DNA from: Desulfospira joergensenii DSM 10085
GTDB taxonomy: Bacteria > Desulfobacterota > Desulfobacteria > Desulfobacterales > Desulfobacteraceae
Reading direction: 5' to 3'
Length of the DNA stretch: 64,000 nt
Assembly (NCBI RefSeq): GCF_000420085.1
Contig: NZ_ATUG01000001.1
Location: 62,001 to 126,000 of the forward strand
Position numbers and translations under genes: made by a program. Shown one piece after another: positions 33,659-41,571 of this stretch (position 1 is the stretch's first letter; each line of letters begins with the position of its first letter). The notes beneath the pieces were generated by a model that made no database searches, was not told where the DNA came from, and saw only the letters and a program-made list of their open reading frames with translations.

Positions 33659-36231
33659 ACCATACCCTGAAATCCATCCTGGGATTCGCCCTCAGTCTCT
33701 CCCTGTTCGGTGCAGCCGCCGTTTTAATGCACCGGGAGCTTTCAATCTATCATTTTAATGATGTGCTCTCCGCATTCCGCAGCATTCCCCTGGGGATCCG
33801 TTTTACCGCGTTTTTCCTGACCCTGATCAGCTACGGTCTGATGACCGGCTACGATGTCCTTGGATTAAAGTACATCCGTAAAACCCTGCCCTTTCGAAAC
33901 ATTGCCCTGGCCTCCTTCACCGGCTATGCCTTCAGCAACAACATCGGCCTGTCCATGCTGGCCGGGGCCTCGGTCCGGTACCGGCTTTATTCGGTGTGGG
34001 GTCTTTCAAGCTTTGATATCGCCAAGGTCATCGGGTTCTGCACCCTCAGCATGTGGCTGGGCTTTTTTATGCTCAACGGCATGACCTTTCTGATCAACCC
34101 GGCCCTGATCGGTTCGGCGCTCCATCTGCCGACCGCTTCCATCCGGGCCCTGGGGATCTGCATGCTGATTCCCATGGCGGGATACACGATTCTGGTTCTG
34201 AAAAAAAAGGACCTGACCCTCCGCGGCCGGGAAATACCGGTTCCGGCACCCTCCATCGCCCTGTCCCAGGCTGTGCTGGGCATTCTGGACTGGACCCTGG
34301 CCGGAGTGATCCTTTATCTGCTTCTTTCCCATTTTGCCGCGCTCTCCCTGCCGGGATTTCTGGCGGTCTATCTGGCGGCCCAGATGGTGGCCCTGTTCAG
34401 CCAGGTTCCGGGCGGTCTCGGGGTTTTCGAATCCCTGATCGTCCTGGCCCTTTCATCCCGGATTCCCGCCCCGCATATCCTCGGTTCCCTGATGGCTTTC
34501 CGGGTCATTTATTATTGGATGCCCCTGGGTCTTGCCGCCGTCCTTCTGGGATTCCAGGAACTGCTCCGGGGAAAACGATGGGCCAAAAAGGTGATGACCC
34601 TGTTCGACCGCTGGGTCTCTCCGATCATCCCCGGCGTGTTCGGGATCACTGTATTTATCGGCGGCGCCATCCTGCTCTTCTCCGGGGCCACCCCTGCCCT
34701 GAAATCCCGTCTGGTCCAATTGGAACTGCTGGAGGCCCTGCCCTTCATCGAAGTGTCCCACTTTATCGGGAGCATCGCAGGCATGGGCCTTCTTCTGCTT
34801 GGAAGGGGTCTGCAGCGCCGTCTTGATGCCGCGTATATACTCAGCGTGATCCTTCTTGCGGCAGGCATCGTAGCCTCCCTGGTCAAGGGGTTTGATTATG
34901 AAGAGGCCCTTGCCCTGAGCCTGATCCTTGCAGCCCTGTTGCCCAGCCGCAAGCATTTCCACCGGAAGGCATCCCTGTTCAGCCAAAGATTCAGCCCGGG
35001 CTGGACCGCCGCCGTTCTGATCGTATTGGGCTGTTCGGCATGGCTGGGATTTTATGCCTACCGCCATGTGGAATACGCCGACTCCCTATGGTGGCAGTTC
35101 ACCTTCAAAGGGAATGCGGCCCGGTTTTTACGGGCCACCCTGGGCACCTCCGTTCTGGCACTCTTCTTTGGACTGGCCCACCTGCTGAGGCCCGGCCCTC
35201 CGCCTTTCCTGTTTCCGGATGAGAAAGAACGGACAAAGATCATTGAGCCCATTGTCCGCCGGTCGGAAGACACCTCGGCGAATCTGGCCCTGCTGGGGGA
35301 CAAACTGATTGAAATGAACGACGACAAAACCGCTTTCATCATGTTCTGCATTGAAAAGCGCAGCTGGATTTCCATGGGAGATCCAGTGGGTCCTGAAACT
35401 GAATGGACCGATCTGATCTGGCGTTTCCGCGAACGGGCAGACCGGGCCGGAGGTTGGCCCGTGTTCTACCAGGTGGGTCATGAACGGCTTCACCTCTACC
35501 TGGATGCGGGATTCACCATGGTCAAACTGGGCGAGGAGGCCCGTGTCCGGCTTTCCGATTTCACCCTGGAAGGAAGTTCCAGGAAAGGCCTTCGCAGCAG
35601 CAGGAACAAAATTGAGAAAGCCGGCTGTACCCTATCGGTGCTTGAACCGGATCAGGTCATGGACCGGATGGACGACCTCAAATCCGTTTCCGATGCCTGG
35701 CTTGGAGAAAAAAACGCCCGTGAAAAAGGCTTTTCCCTGGGATTTTTCCATCCCCGGTACCTCGCCCTCAATCCCGTGGCCGTGGTAGAAAAAGAGGGTA
35801 AAATAAAAGCCTTTGCCAATCTCTGGCAAAGCGGCGAAAAACAAGAACTTTCCGTGGATCTCATGCGGTTTAGCCCGGATGCACCCAACGGGATCATGGA
35901 TTATCTGTTTATCGCCATCATGCTCTGGGGCAAAGAGAAGGAATTTGAATGGTTCAATCTGGGCATGGCTCCCTTCTCAGGCTTGAGTGCCTCTCCCATG
36001 GCCCCGTTCTGGAATCGACTGGAGGCATTTGTTTTCAATCATGGTGAGCATTTTTATAATTTTCAGGGTCTGCGCCATTACAAGGAAAAATTCAACCCGG
36101 TCTGGTCCCCCCGGTATCTGGCCTCCCCTGGCGGCCTGGCCATGCCGGTGGTTTTCACCCACCTGGCCACCCTGATCTCGGGCGGATCCCCAAAGAGGCC
36201 CGGGACTGACCGGCTGCTCACTCGTCCATAG
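33655..36231 (+). CDS. mprF: Bifunctional aminoacyl-phosphatidylglycerol synthase/flippase MprF
   Basis: An 858-residue protein of usual MprF length. The N-terminal about 500 residues carry a dozen or more membrane helices with the flippase signature FSNNIGLSMLAGASVRYRLY near 87-106 and FSQVPGGLGVFESLI near 246-260. The C-terminal about 330 residues (from FPDEKERTKI near 520) form the cytoplasmic GNAT-like synthase domain that moves an amino acid, usually Lys or Ala, from tRNA to phosphatidylglycerol. It includes DKTAFIMFCIEKRSW and, near the end, the NFQGLRHYKEKFNPVW motif. The product makes the membrane surface less negative, giving resistance to cationic peptides. It is translationally coupled to the VirJ/AcvB-like gene (ATGA overlap), the arrangement known from lpiA-acvB. 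Confidence 0.9.
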   Translation: MNHTLKSILGFALSLSLFGAAAVLMHRELSIYHFNDVLSAFRSIPLGIRFTAFFLTLISYGLMTGYDVLGLKYIRKTLPFRNIALASFTGYAFSNNIGLSMLAGASVRYRLYSVWGLSSFDIAKVIGFCTLSMWLGFFMLNGMTFLINPALIGSALHLPTASIRALGICMLIPMAGYTILVLKKKDLTLRGREIPVPAPSIALSQAVLGILDWTLAGVILYLLLSHFAALSLPGFLAVYLAAQMVALFSQVPGGLGVFESLIVLALSSRIPAPHILGSLMAFRVIYYWMPLGLAAVLLGFQELLRGKRWAKKVMTLFDRWVSPIIPGVFGITVFIGGAILLFSGATPALKSRLVQLELLEALPFIEVSHFIGSIAGMGLLLLGRGLQRRLDAAYILSVILLAAGIVASLVKGFDYEEALALSLILAALLPSRKHFHRKASLFSQRFSPGWTAAVLIVLGCSAWLGFYAYRHVEYADSLWWQFTFKGNAARFLRATLGTSVLALFFGLAHLLRPGPPPFLFPDEKERTKIIEPIVRRSEDTSANLALLGDKLIEMNDDKTAFIMFCIEKRSWISMGDPVGPETEWTDLIWRFRERADRAGGWPVFYQVGHERLHLYLDAGFTMVKLGEEARVRLSDFTLEGSSRKGLRSSRNKIEKAGCTLSVLEPDQVMDRMDDLKSVSDAWLGEKNAREKGFSLGFFHPRYLALNPVAVVEKEGKIKAFANLWQSGEKQELSVDLMRFSPDAPNGIMDYLFIAIMLWGKEKEFEWFNLGMAPFSGLSASPMAPFWNRLEAFVFNHGEHFYNFQGLRHYKEKFNPVWSPRYLASPGGLAMPVVFTHLATLISGGSPKRPGTDRLLTRP

Positions 36232-36377
36232 TCAGATATAGCAACCCTGAAGGCCGGAAATTCTACGTCAGACTTAAAAAAAGAAATTATTTTTGAAATT
36301 ATCCGGAAAATTAAGATAGATACTAAAATACATCCGAAAAATTTTCCACGGAAAAACAACCAAAAAGGAGATTCATC

Positions 36378-37307
36378 TTGCTTAATCTTTTGGGAAGAGT
36401 TGAAAATGGAATCGTGGGCAGGGAAAATGAAACAAGATCCATACTGGTTGCCATGGAGACGGGAAAACACATCTTACTGGAAGGGCCGCCGGGGACATCC
36501 AAATCGACCCTGCTCAGGAATATTGCAAGGGAAGCCCGGATCCCTCTGCACATGGTTGAAGGGAATGTGGATCTCACACCGGCAAAATTGGTGGGTCATT
36601 TTAATCCGTCAAAGGTGATGTCAGACAGCTACAAACCCGAATACTTTGAAAAGGGGCCATTGACCCGGGCCATGGAAGAAGGGGGCATCCTATACATCGA
36701 AGAGTTCAACCGGATGCCGGCGGATGTTTCCAATGTGCTTATCTCTCCCATGGAAGAAGGGGAAATGGTGATCCCAAGGTATGGTACGGTTAAGGCGGTC
36801 CGCCCCTTTACCCTGATTGCGGCCCAAAATCCCTATGATGATGTGGGCACGGTAAGAGTCAGCCGGGCCTTTATGGACCGGATCTGTCTCATTAAAATGG
36901 ATTACCAGAGCAAAGAAGAAGAACAGGAAATTGTAAGGATACGGACAGGGCTGACCGATCCCGGAACCCTTTCCCTGACGGTGGGAATGGTTCGCGAGAC
37001 CCGGGATCACCCTGATATAAAACTGGGGGCTTCTGTCCGGGCTGCCATTGATATGGCAGATCTGTTTGTCGGCTTGCAGAAACTTGCCGACTCCCCGGGC
37101 CAGAATATCCTGACGGCTTCCCGTATGGCCCTGTCCAATAAGATCTGGCTCAATGAGACAACCCAAAAGACAGCCGATGAAATTGTTGAAGAGATTTGGA
37201 GCCGGCTCAAGGCCCGCTGCAGAACATTCTTGAACAATGAGGCGGATATGGGTCCGGACCGTGATAAAGGAGAAGATCCTGTAATGGAAAAGCCGGGGTC
37301 GACATGA
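36378..37307 (+). CDS. MoxR-type AAA+ ATPase
   Basis: A 309-residue AAA+ ATPase of the MoxR branch. Walker A is GPPGTSKST near 35-43, Walker B is ILYIEEFNR near 101-109, sensor 1 is AAQNPYD near 150 and an Arg-finger region follows (AFMDRICLIKMDY). MoxR proteins act as chaperone-like partners of VWA-domain proteins in assembling or activating enzymes. The next gene encodes such a VWA protein, so they form a pair. The start is TTG at 36378, chosen because AAAGGAG precedes it and the first residues match the family. The C-terminus is charged and variable. Confidence 0.85.
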   Translation: MLNLLGRVENGIVGRENETRSILVAMETGKHILLEGPPGTSKSTLLRNIAREARIPLHMVEGNVDLTPAKLVGHFNPSKVMSDSYKPEYFEKGPLTRAMEEGGILYIEEFNRMPADVSNVLISPMEEGEMVIPRYGTVKAVRPFTLIAAQNPYDDVGTVRVSRAFMDRICLIKMDYQSKEEEQEIVRIRTGLTDPGTLSLTVGMVRETRDHPDIKLGASVRAAIDMADLFVGLQKLADSPGQNILTASRMALSNKIWLNETTQKTADEIVEEIWSRLKARCRTFLNNEADMGPDRDKGEDPVMEKPGST

Positions 37308-37400
37308 AATGAATGTTCCTTACTGGACCAGGTCAGGGATGAGGTCACCGGGACTCCGCTTTTTGACTTTGACACCAACGAGCCGTCCGATTTCTGGCGG

Positions 37401-38201
37401 ATGGCCGCTTATTTCAACCGGCATCCTGATAAACTGGATCACTTCTTTGAGAAACCCGGTTCCCTGGAAGCCTTTGCCCGGATACTGGGCAGGCTCCAGG
37501 AGGATGTGGCGGCCCAGGCCATTAAAATTGCCTGTCGCCTCATCATGAGAATCGGAAGACAGATTGCCGACTCCGGATATCGGCCGGGAAAACTCAAATG
37601 GGTTAAGGGGTGCATTGACGGTGCTGAAATCGCACTGGACCAGAGCCTTGAAAGATATATGGAGGAACCGGAAAAGGGAATTCTGGAAAATCTTGTATCC
37701 CATGTCAGGCATAAAGAGAGACAGGCCTTTGTAATGATGCTTGATTTCAGTTATTCCATGCAAAGCAAGGTGATCCTCTCCGCCATTACCGCTGCTGCCA
37801 TTGCCCAGCATTTTAAAAAGGATTATGCGGTTCTTGCCTTCAGCGACGGGGTCTTTGTTCTAAAGGAAGTTCATGAGAAAGCCGGCCCGGAAAAAGTCCT
37901 GGAAAGGCTCTTTTCCCTCCAGGCCCATGGAGACACAAATATCCGCCTTGTCCTGGAAACCGGGCTCAAACATGTACATGAATTTAAGGCAAAGACCGGC
38001 CTTCTGCTGACGGACGGGGGCTGGAACAAAGGTGGAGATCCTTTTCAGGCCGCAGTCCTTTACGATAAACTGAGCGTGATCGGTTTCCCCCCGGCGGAAC
38101 ACGAAAAAATTCTCCAACTGGCCCTCCAGGGGAAAGGATCTTCTTCCCTGGTCCGGGATGAAAGAGAGATCGCCGGCGCGATCCTCCAATGCCTGAAATA
38201 A
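37401..38201 (+). CDS. VWA-domain protein paired with MoxR ATPase; true start uncertain
   Basis: At least 266 residues. The C-terminal half is a von Willebrand A domain: MIDAS motif MLDFSYSMQS near 112-121 (DxSxS), an AFSDGVF strand near 153, a conserved Thr in HGDTNIRLVL near 184 and LLTDGGWN near 208. The N-terminal half is helical, as in CoxE/YehP-type partners of MoxR. The frame stays open and protein-like for 31 codons before the first ATG (LLDQVRDEVTGTPLFDF and so on), back to a stop at 37305-37307. The real start is therefore probably upstream with a non-AUG codon, or a one-base error separates it from the ATG at 37309. It is co-transcribed with the MoxR gene. Confidence 0.75.
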   Translation: MAAYFNRHPDKLDHFFEKPGSLEAFARILGRLQEDVAAQAIKIACRLIMRIGRQIADSGYRPGKLKWVKGCIDGAEIALDQSLERYMEEPEKGILENLVSHVRHKERQAFVMMLDFSYSMQSKVILSAITAAAIAQHFKKDYAVLAFSDGVFVLKEVHEKAGPEKVLERLFSLQAHGDTNIRLVLETGLKHVHEFKAKTGLLLTDGGWNKGGDPFQAAVLYDKLSVIGFPPAEHEKILQLALQGKGSSSLVRDEREIAGAILQCLK

Positions 38202-38327
38202 ACGGTCTTGTTTCATGGCGGGTCAAACCCACAGGGAGGCATACCCATCCGGCCGTAAATCCTTATCCCGAAGGATGGTCCCGGCCCAAAATCCGGCCCT
38301 CCGGTCCGCTAGAGTCTTTCCCTATTT

Positions 38328-39368
38328 TTACCCGCTTTCCATCCCGGGAGAATACTCTCCGTACCTGGCAGCCCCATTGCACCTGGCCCGCTTGAGCAGT
38401 GCAGCCTGGGCTGCCGGAACATTTTCGTCTTTGCCGGCCCATACCTTCAAGGGATGTTCCTGGAGGGCCCGGCCGTAGGAAAAGCTCAACTCCCAGGGAT
38501 GGGGGCCTTTCTGGTTCATGGCATTGAGATGGGCCGTTGCCAGTTCGGAACTCTGGCCCCCGGATAAAAAGGCAATTCCGGGTACGGCAGCCGGAACCGT
38601 CCGCCGAAAAACCCGGATGGACGCTTCCGCCACGGTGTCGATTTCTGCCTGTTCCGGGCAGGCATCCCCGGAGGTCACCATGCTGGGCTTCAGGACCATG
38701 CCTTCCAGAAAAACCCGGTGAAGGACAAGTTCGGAAAAGACCCGCTCCAGAACCCATTCGCTCACCCGGTCACAGGTATGGATATCATGGCCGCCGGTCA
38801 TCAGGATCTCCGGCTCCACAATGGGCACGAGTCCGGCATCCTGGCTCAGGGCCGCATACCGCGCCAGGCCATGGGCATTGACATCCACGGCAAGCCGGGA
38901 AGGCCGATGATCTCCGATATGGATCACCGCCCGCCATTTGGCAAATCGGGCTCCCTGGGCGGCAAAGGCGGTCAGCCGCTTGCCCAGACCGTCCAGTCCC
39001 TGGGTGGCCTTTTCCTCCCGGGTTCCCGGAATCCGGGCCAGGCCCTTGTCCACCTTGATTCCCGGGATAATGCCCCGCTGTTTCAGCAGCTCGGGAAAAG
39101 GGGTACCCTGACTGTCCTTCTGGCCAAGGGTCTCTTCAAAAAGAATCACCCCTGAAATAAAGTTCTGGACATCCGGGGCCGTGAACAACATCTCTCTGTA
39201 GGCCTGCCGGGTTTCCTCCGTGGAGGCCAGGTCAATGGCATCAAATCTTTTCTTGATGGTGGGGCTGCTCTCGTCAGCCGCCAGGATTCCCTTGCCCGGC
39301 GCCACCATGGCATCGGCCGTATCTGCCAGGCCGGCTCTCAATTCGTCGGATAAATGATACATACCCAT
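38328..39368 (-). CDS. Class I fructose-bisphosphate aldolase
   Basis: A 346-residue class I aldolase of the kind found in animals, plants and some bacteria. Landmarks are GKGILAADESSPTIKKRF (26-42), GIIPGIKVDKG (99-109), FAKWRAVI (142-149), PIVEPEIL (182-189) and the Schiff-base lysine Lys227 in LEGMVLKPSMV. The conserved C-terminal ARYGEYSP is present, but the usual final Tyr is not. The enzyme splits or forms fructose 1,6-bisphosphate in glycolysis and gluconeogenesis. ATG 39368 has AAGGAG upstream, with a second ATG two codons in. It ends convergently with the VWA gene across a 126-base gap in which I see no clear terminator. Confidence 0.9.
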   Translation of the reverse strand: MGMYHLSDELRAGLADTADAMVAPGKGILAADESSPTIKKRFDAIDLASTEETRQAYREMLFTAPDVQNFISGVILFEETLGQKDSQGTPFPELLKQRGIIPGIKVDKGLARIPGTREEKATQGLDGLGKRLTAFAAQGARFAKWRAVIHIGDHRPSRLAVDVNAHGLARYAALSQDAGLVPIVEPEILMTGGHDIHTCDRVSEWVLERVFSELVLHRVFLEGMVLKPSMVTSGDACPEQAEIDTVAEASIRVFRRTVPAAVPGIAFLSGGQSSELATAHLNAMNQKGPHPWELSFSYGRALQEHPLKVWAGKDENVPAAQAALLKRARCNGAARYGEYSPGMESG

Positions 39369-39404
39369 GTGTATAACTCCTTATGGTCATTACTGGTTCA
39401 GATT

Positions 39405-40343
39405 TCAGTGAATTGCCCGTGCGATTTCCCGGATATGGGACACATCGGTTCCGCAGCAGCCCCCGAATACGGAAAGATCAGGAAGACGGTCCTTCAGGGC
39501 ACGGTACCATTGTCCCAGGGCCTGGGAGTTTCCCTCATCCAGCTCGGTGGACGCATCCAGTTCCTCATGGGATTTTTCCGAGGCATTGGCCCGGATTGCT
39601 CGAATCCGACGAACCCAGGGTTCACCGCTTTTCAGCGCCCCATTAAAATGAACCGGATGTGCACAGTTGATCATATAATACACCGGGTAGGCACCCGTAT
39701 GATCGTCCAGTTCCTGAACCGCGTCCTTTAACGTCTTCCCCGAAGGCAGCCTGCCGTCAGTTTCCGTTGTGAATGAGATCACCACCGGCATATTTGAAGC
39801 CTTTGTCGCCAGGACAATCCCCTCTGCCTCTTCATTGTAGTTGATGGTAAAGGCAGATACCAGATCCGCCTCTGTCCGGCTCAAAATATCGATCTGTTCC
39901 CGGTGGTACTCTTCCGCCTCGCTGACGGTAAGCTTTTCACTCACCTGATACCCATCCCCATAGGGTCCGATGCAGCCGCTGATCACCATGGGGGCTCCCG
40001 GCATTTCAAATTCACGGCGCAGGTCTGCCAGCATGGATATGGCACTTGCATTGACGGATTCAAGCTGATCAACATCATATCCTATTTTCCGGGCCCATGC
40101 CCTGCTGGCCCGCCATGTCGGGCTTTCCAGAATGAATCCCGCACCCTGTTCCCGGGCGGTCCGGATATAGGGTAGATAATAGTTTCTGAGGGTTTCAATC
40201 CCGTTTGCCTGATCCAGAAGAGTAAAAGCCGCAAATTCAGGCAGATCCAGATGATGGTGAAAGACCAGGGTGGTCTCAAGTCCGCCGTCTGTTAAAAACA
40301 GGCCTGTGGAATTTATGGGTATACTGTCTCTGTATTTATACAT
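39405..40343 (-). CDS. Homocysteine S-methyltransferase family protein
   Basis: A 312-residue protein of the zinc-dependent homocysteine S-methyltransferase (MmuM/BhmT) family. Substrate and metal residues are visible: TDGGLETTL near 17, MINCAHPVHF near 222 (first Zn Cys) and VFGGCCGTD near 294 (the Cys pair). SFTTETDGRLPSG near 185 matches the family loop. It should methylate homocysteine from S-methylmethionine, betaine or a similar donor; no corrinoid domain is present. The start at 40343 (GGAGAA upstream) is preferred to the ATG 21 codons earlier, because the protein core begins here. It lies 36 bases upstream of the aldolase gene on the same strand, so the two may share a transcript. Confidence 0.85.
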   Translation of the reverse strand: MYKYRDSIPINSTGLFLTDGGLETTLVFHHHLDLPEFAAFTLLDQANGIETLRNYYLPYIRTAREQGAGFILESPTWRASRAWARKIGYDVDQLESVNASAISMLADLRREFEMPGAPMVISGCIGPYGDGYQVSEKLTVSEAEEYHREQIDILSRTEADLVSAFTINYNEEAEGIVLATKASNMPVVISFTTETDGRLPSGKTLKDAVQELDDHTGAYPVYYMINCAHPVHFNGALKSGEPWVRRIRAIRANASEKSHEELDASTELDEGNSQALGQWYRALKDRLPDLSVFGGCCGTDVSHIREIARAIH

Positions 40344-40475
40344 GATCGTTCTCCATACGATGTTCTTTGGAAATACCATGCCGGAACAGCATAGAATAGA
40401 ACCCACCGCGCCGACATTATCTTACAAAGTTAGGCATGGATTATAAAAAATCAACCGGAAAATAAATTTCCGGGT

Positions 40476-41417
40476 TCAGGAGGATAAGGGATGTTTCTTC
40501 TTTTGGAAAATTACAGGAGCCTGGGAGATGAGCATCCCGCACAGCATGAGAAGACAGCCCAAGACCCCTTTCAGGGAAAGGGTTTCGGACAGAAGCAGCC
40601 AGCCGCCCAGAACGGCGAATACCCCCTCAAGGCTGAGGATGATGGCGGCATGGGCCGGGTGAACCCTTTTCTGGGCATAGACCTGTAAAGTATAGGCAAC
40701 CCCCACGGAAAAAAAACCGCCGTAAAAAATGGGGAGCCAGGCCTGGAGGATGGAACCGAGCCTTACCTCTTCCATGGCAAGGGCCGTGAGCATACTGAGA
40801 ACACCACAGAACAGATACTGGTAAAAGGCCAGTTTGAGCGTATCCACCAGTGGAGAAAAACGGGAGATCACGATGACATGAAGCGCCCAGAAAAAGGCGC
40901 TCACAAAAACAAAGAGATCCCCTTTATTGATGCTGATATTTCCCTTGATGGAAAGAAAATAAAGGCCGGCCAGGGACATGACCGCTCCGGCCCAGCGGCT
41001 GATCCCGGCCTTCTGACCGATGAAGGCACCGATAAAGGGAACAATAATGACATACATACCGGTGATGAAGCCTGCCTTGCCCGCACTGGTGTACACCACC
41101 CCGATCTGCTGAAAAGAGGAGCCCAGGAAAAGGAGTATCCCCCCTGCCCCGCCGTAAAGCATGGTAATGCCCTCGTTCGCCGTACCGAAAATAGTTTTCC
41201 GGCTTATGGCCGGCAATGGATCTGTCCGTTTTTCATGGGTCTGCATCCCCAAATAAAGAAGGGGAACAAGGGAGAGGGATCCCAGCAAAAAGCGGACACC
41301 GTTAAAGGTGAAAGGCCCCACAAAGGCCATCCCTGCCCGCTGGGCGGTAAAGGCAAGCCCCCAGATGATCGCTGTCACCACCAGTAAAAAATCATTTTTT
41401 AAAAATTGCATATTCAT
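40476..41417 (-). CDS. DMT-superfamily (EamA) transporter
   Basis: A 313-residue membrane protein with ten predicted helices in two EamA repeats. The first repeat has IWGLAFTAQRAGMAFVGPFTFNGVRFLLG and the second AFFWALHVIVISRFSP; the closing GVFAVLGGWLLLSETLSLKGVLGCLLMLCG is the usual EamA ending. Members export amino acids or other metabolites; the substrate cannot be told from sequence. It stands between the homocysteine methyltransferase gene (70 bases away) and the Omp85 gene, with no clear operon relation to either. The 154-base gap on its start side holds no gene. Confidence 0.85.
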   Translation of the reverse strand: MNMQFLKNDFLLVVTAIIWGLAFTAQRAGMAFVGPFTFNGVRFLLGSLSLVPLLYLGMQTHEKRTDPLPAISRKTIFGTANEGITMLYGGAGGILLFLGSSFQQIGVVYTSAGKAGFITGMYVIIVPFIGAFIGQKAGISRWAGAVMSLAGLYFLSIKGNISINKGDLFVFVSAFFWALHVIVISRFSPLVDTLKLAFYQYLFCGVLSMLTALAMEEVRLGSILQAWLPIFYGGFFSVGVAYTLQVYAQKRVHPAHAAIILSLEGVFAVLGGWLLLSETLSLKGVLGCLLMLCGMLISQAPVIFQKKKHPLSS

Positions 41418-41571
41418 TTGCCGGAGGTTATGGCATATCGTTTCCAGGCCTGCAAGCCCTTATGCGTTTTACCCCAAAAGAATGTATCCTTGATTTAAAA
41501 ATTAAGATTCATTCAAGCACCCTTGGAAGGGTGAAGGGACATGCCTGTATGGTCAGAGACAGGAAACAATG

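Noticed and set aside
34453..35067. A 204-codon frame antisense to mprF
   Set aside because: It is a low-complexity Gln/Gly shadow; the plus strand encodes conserved MprF helices.
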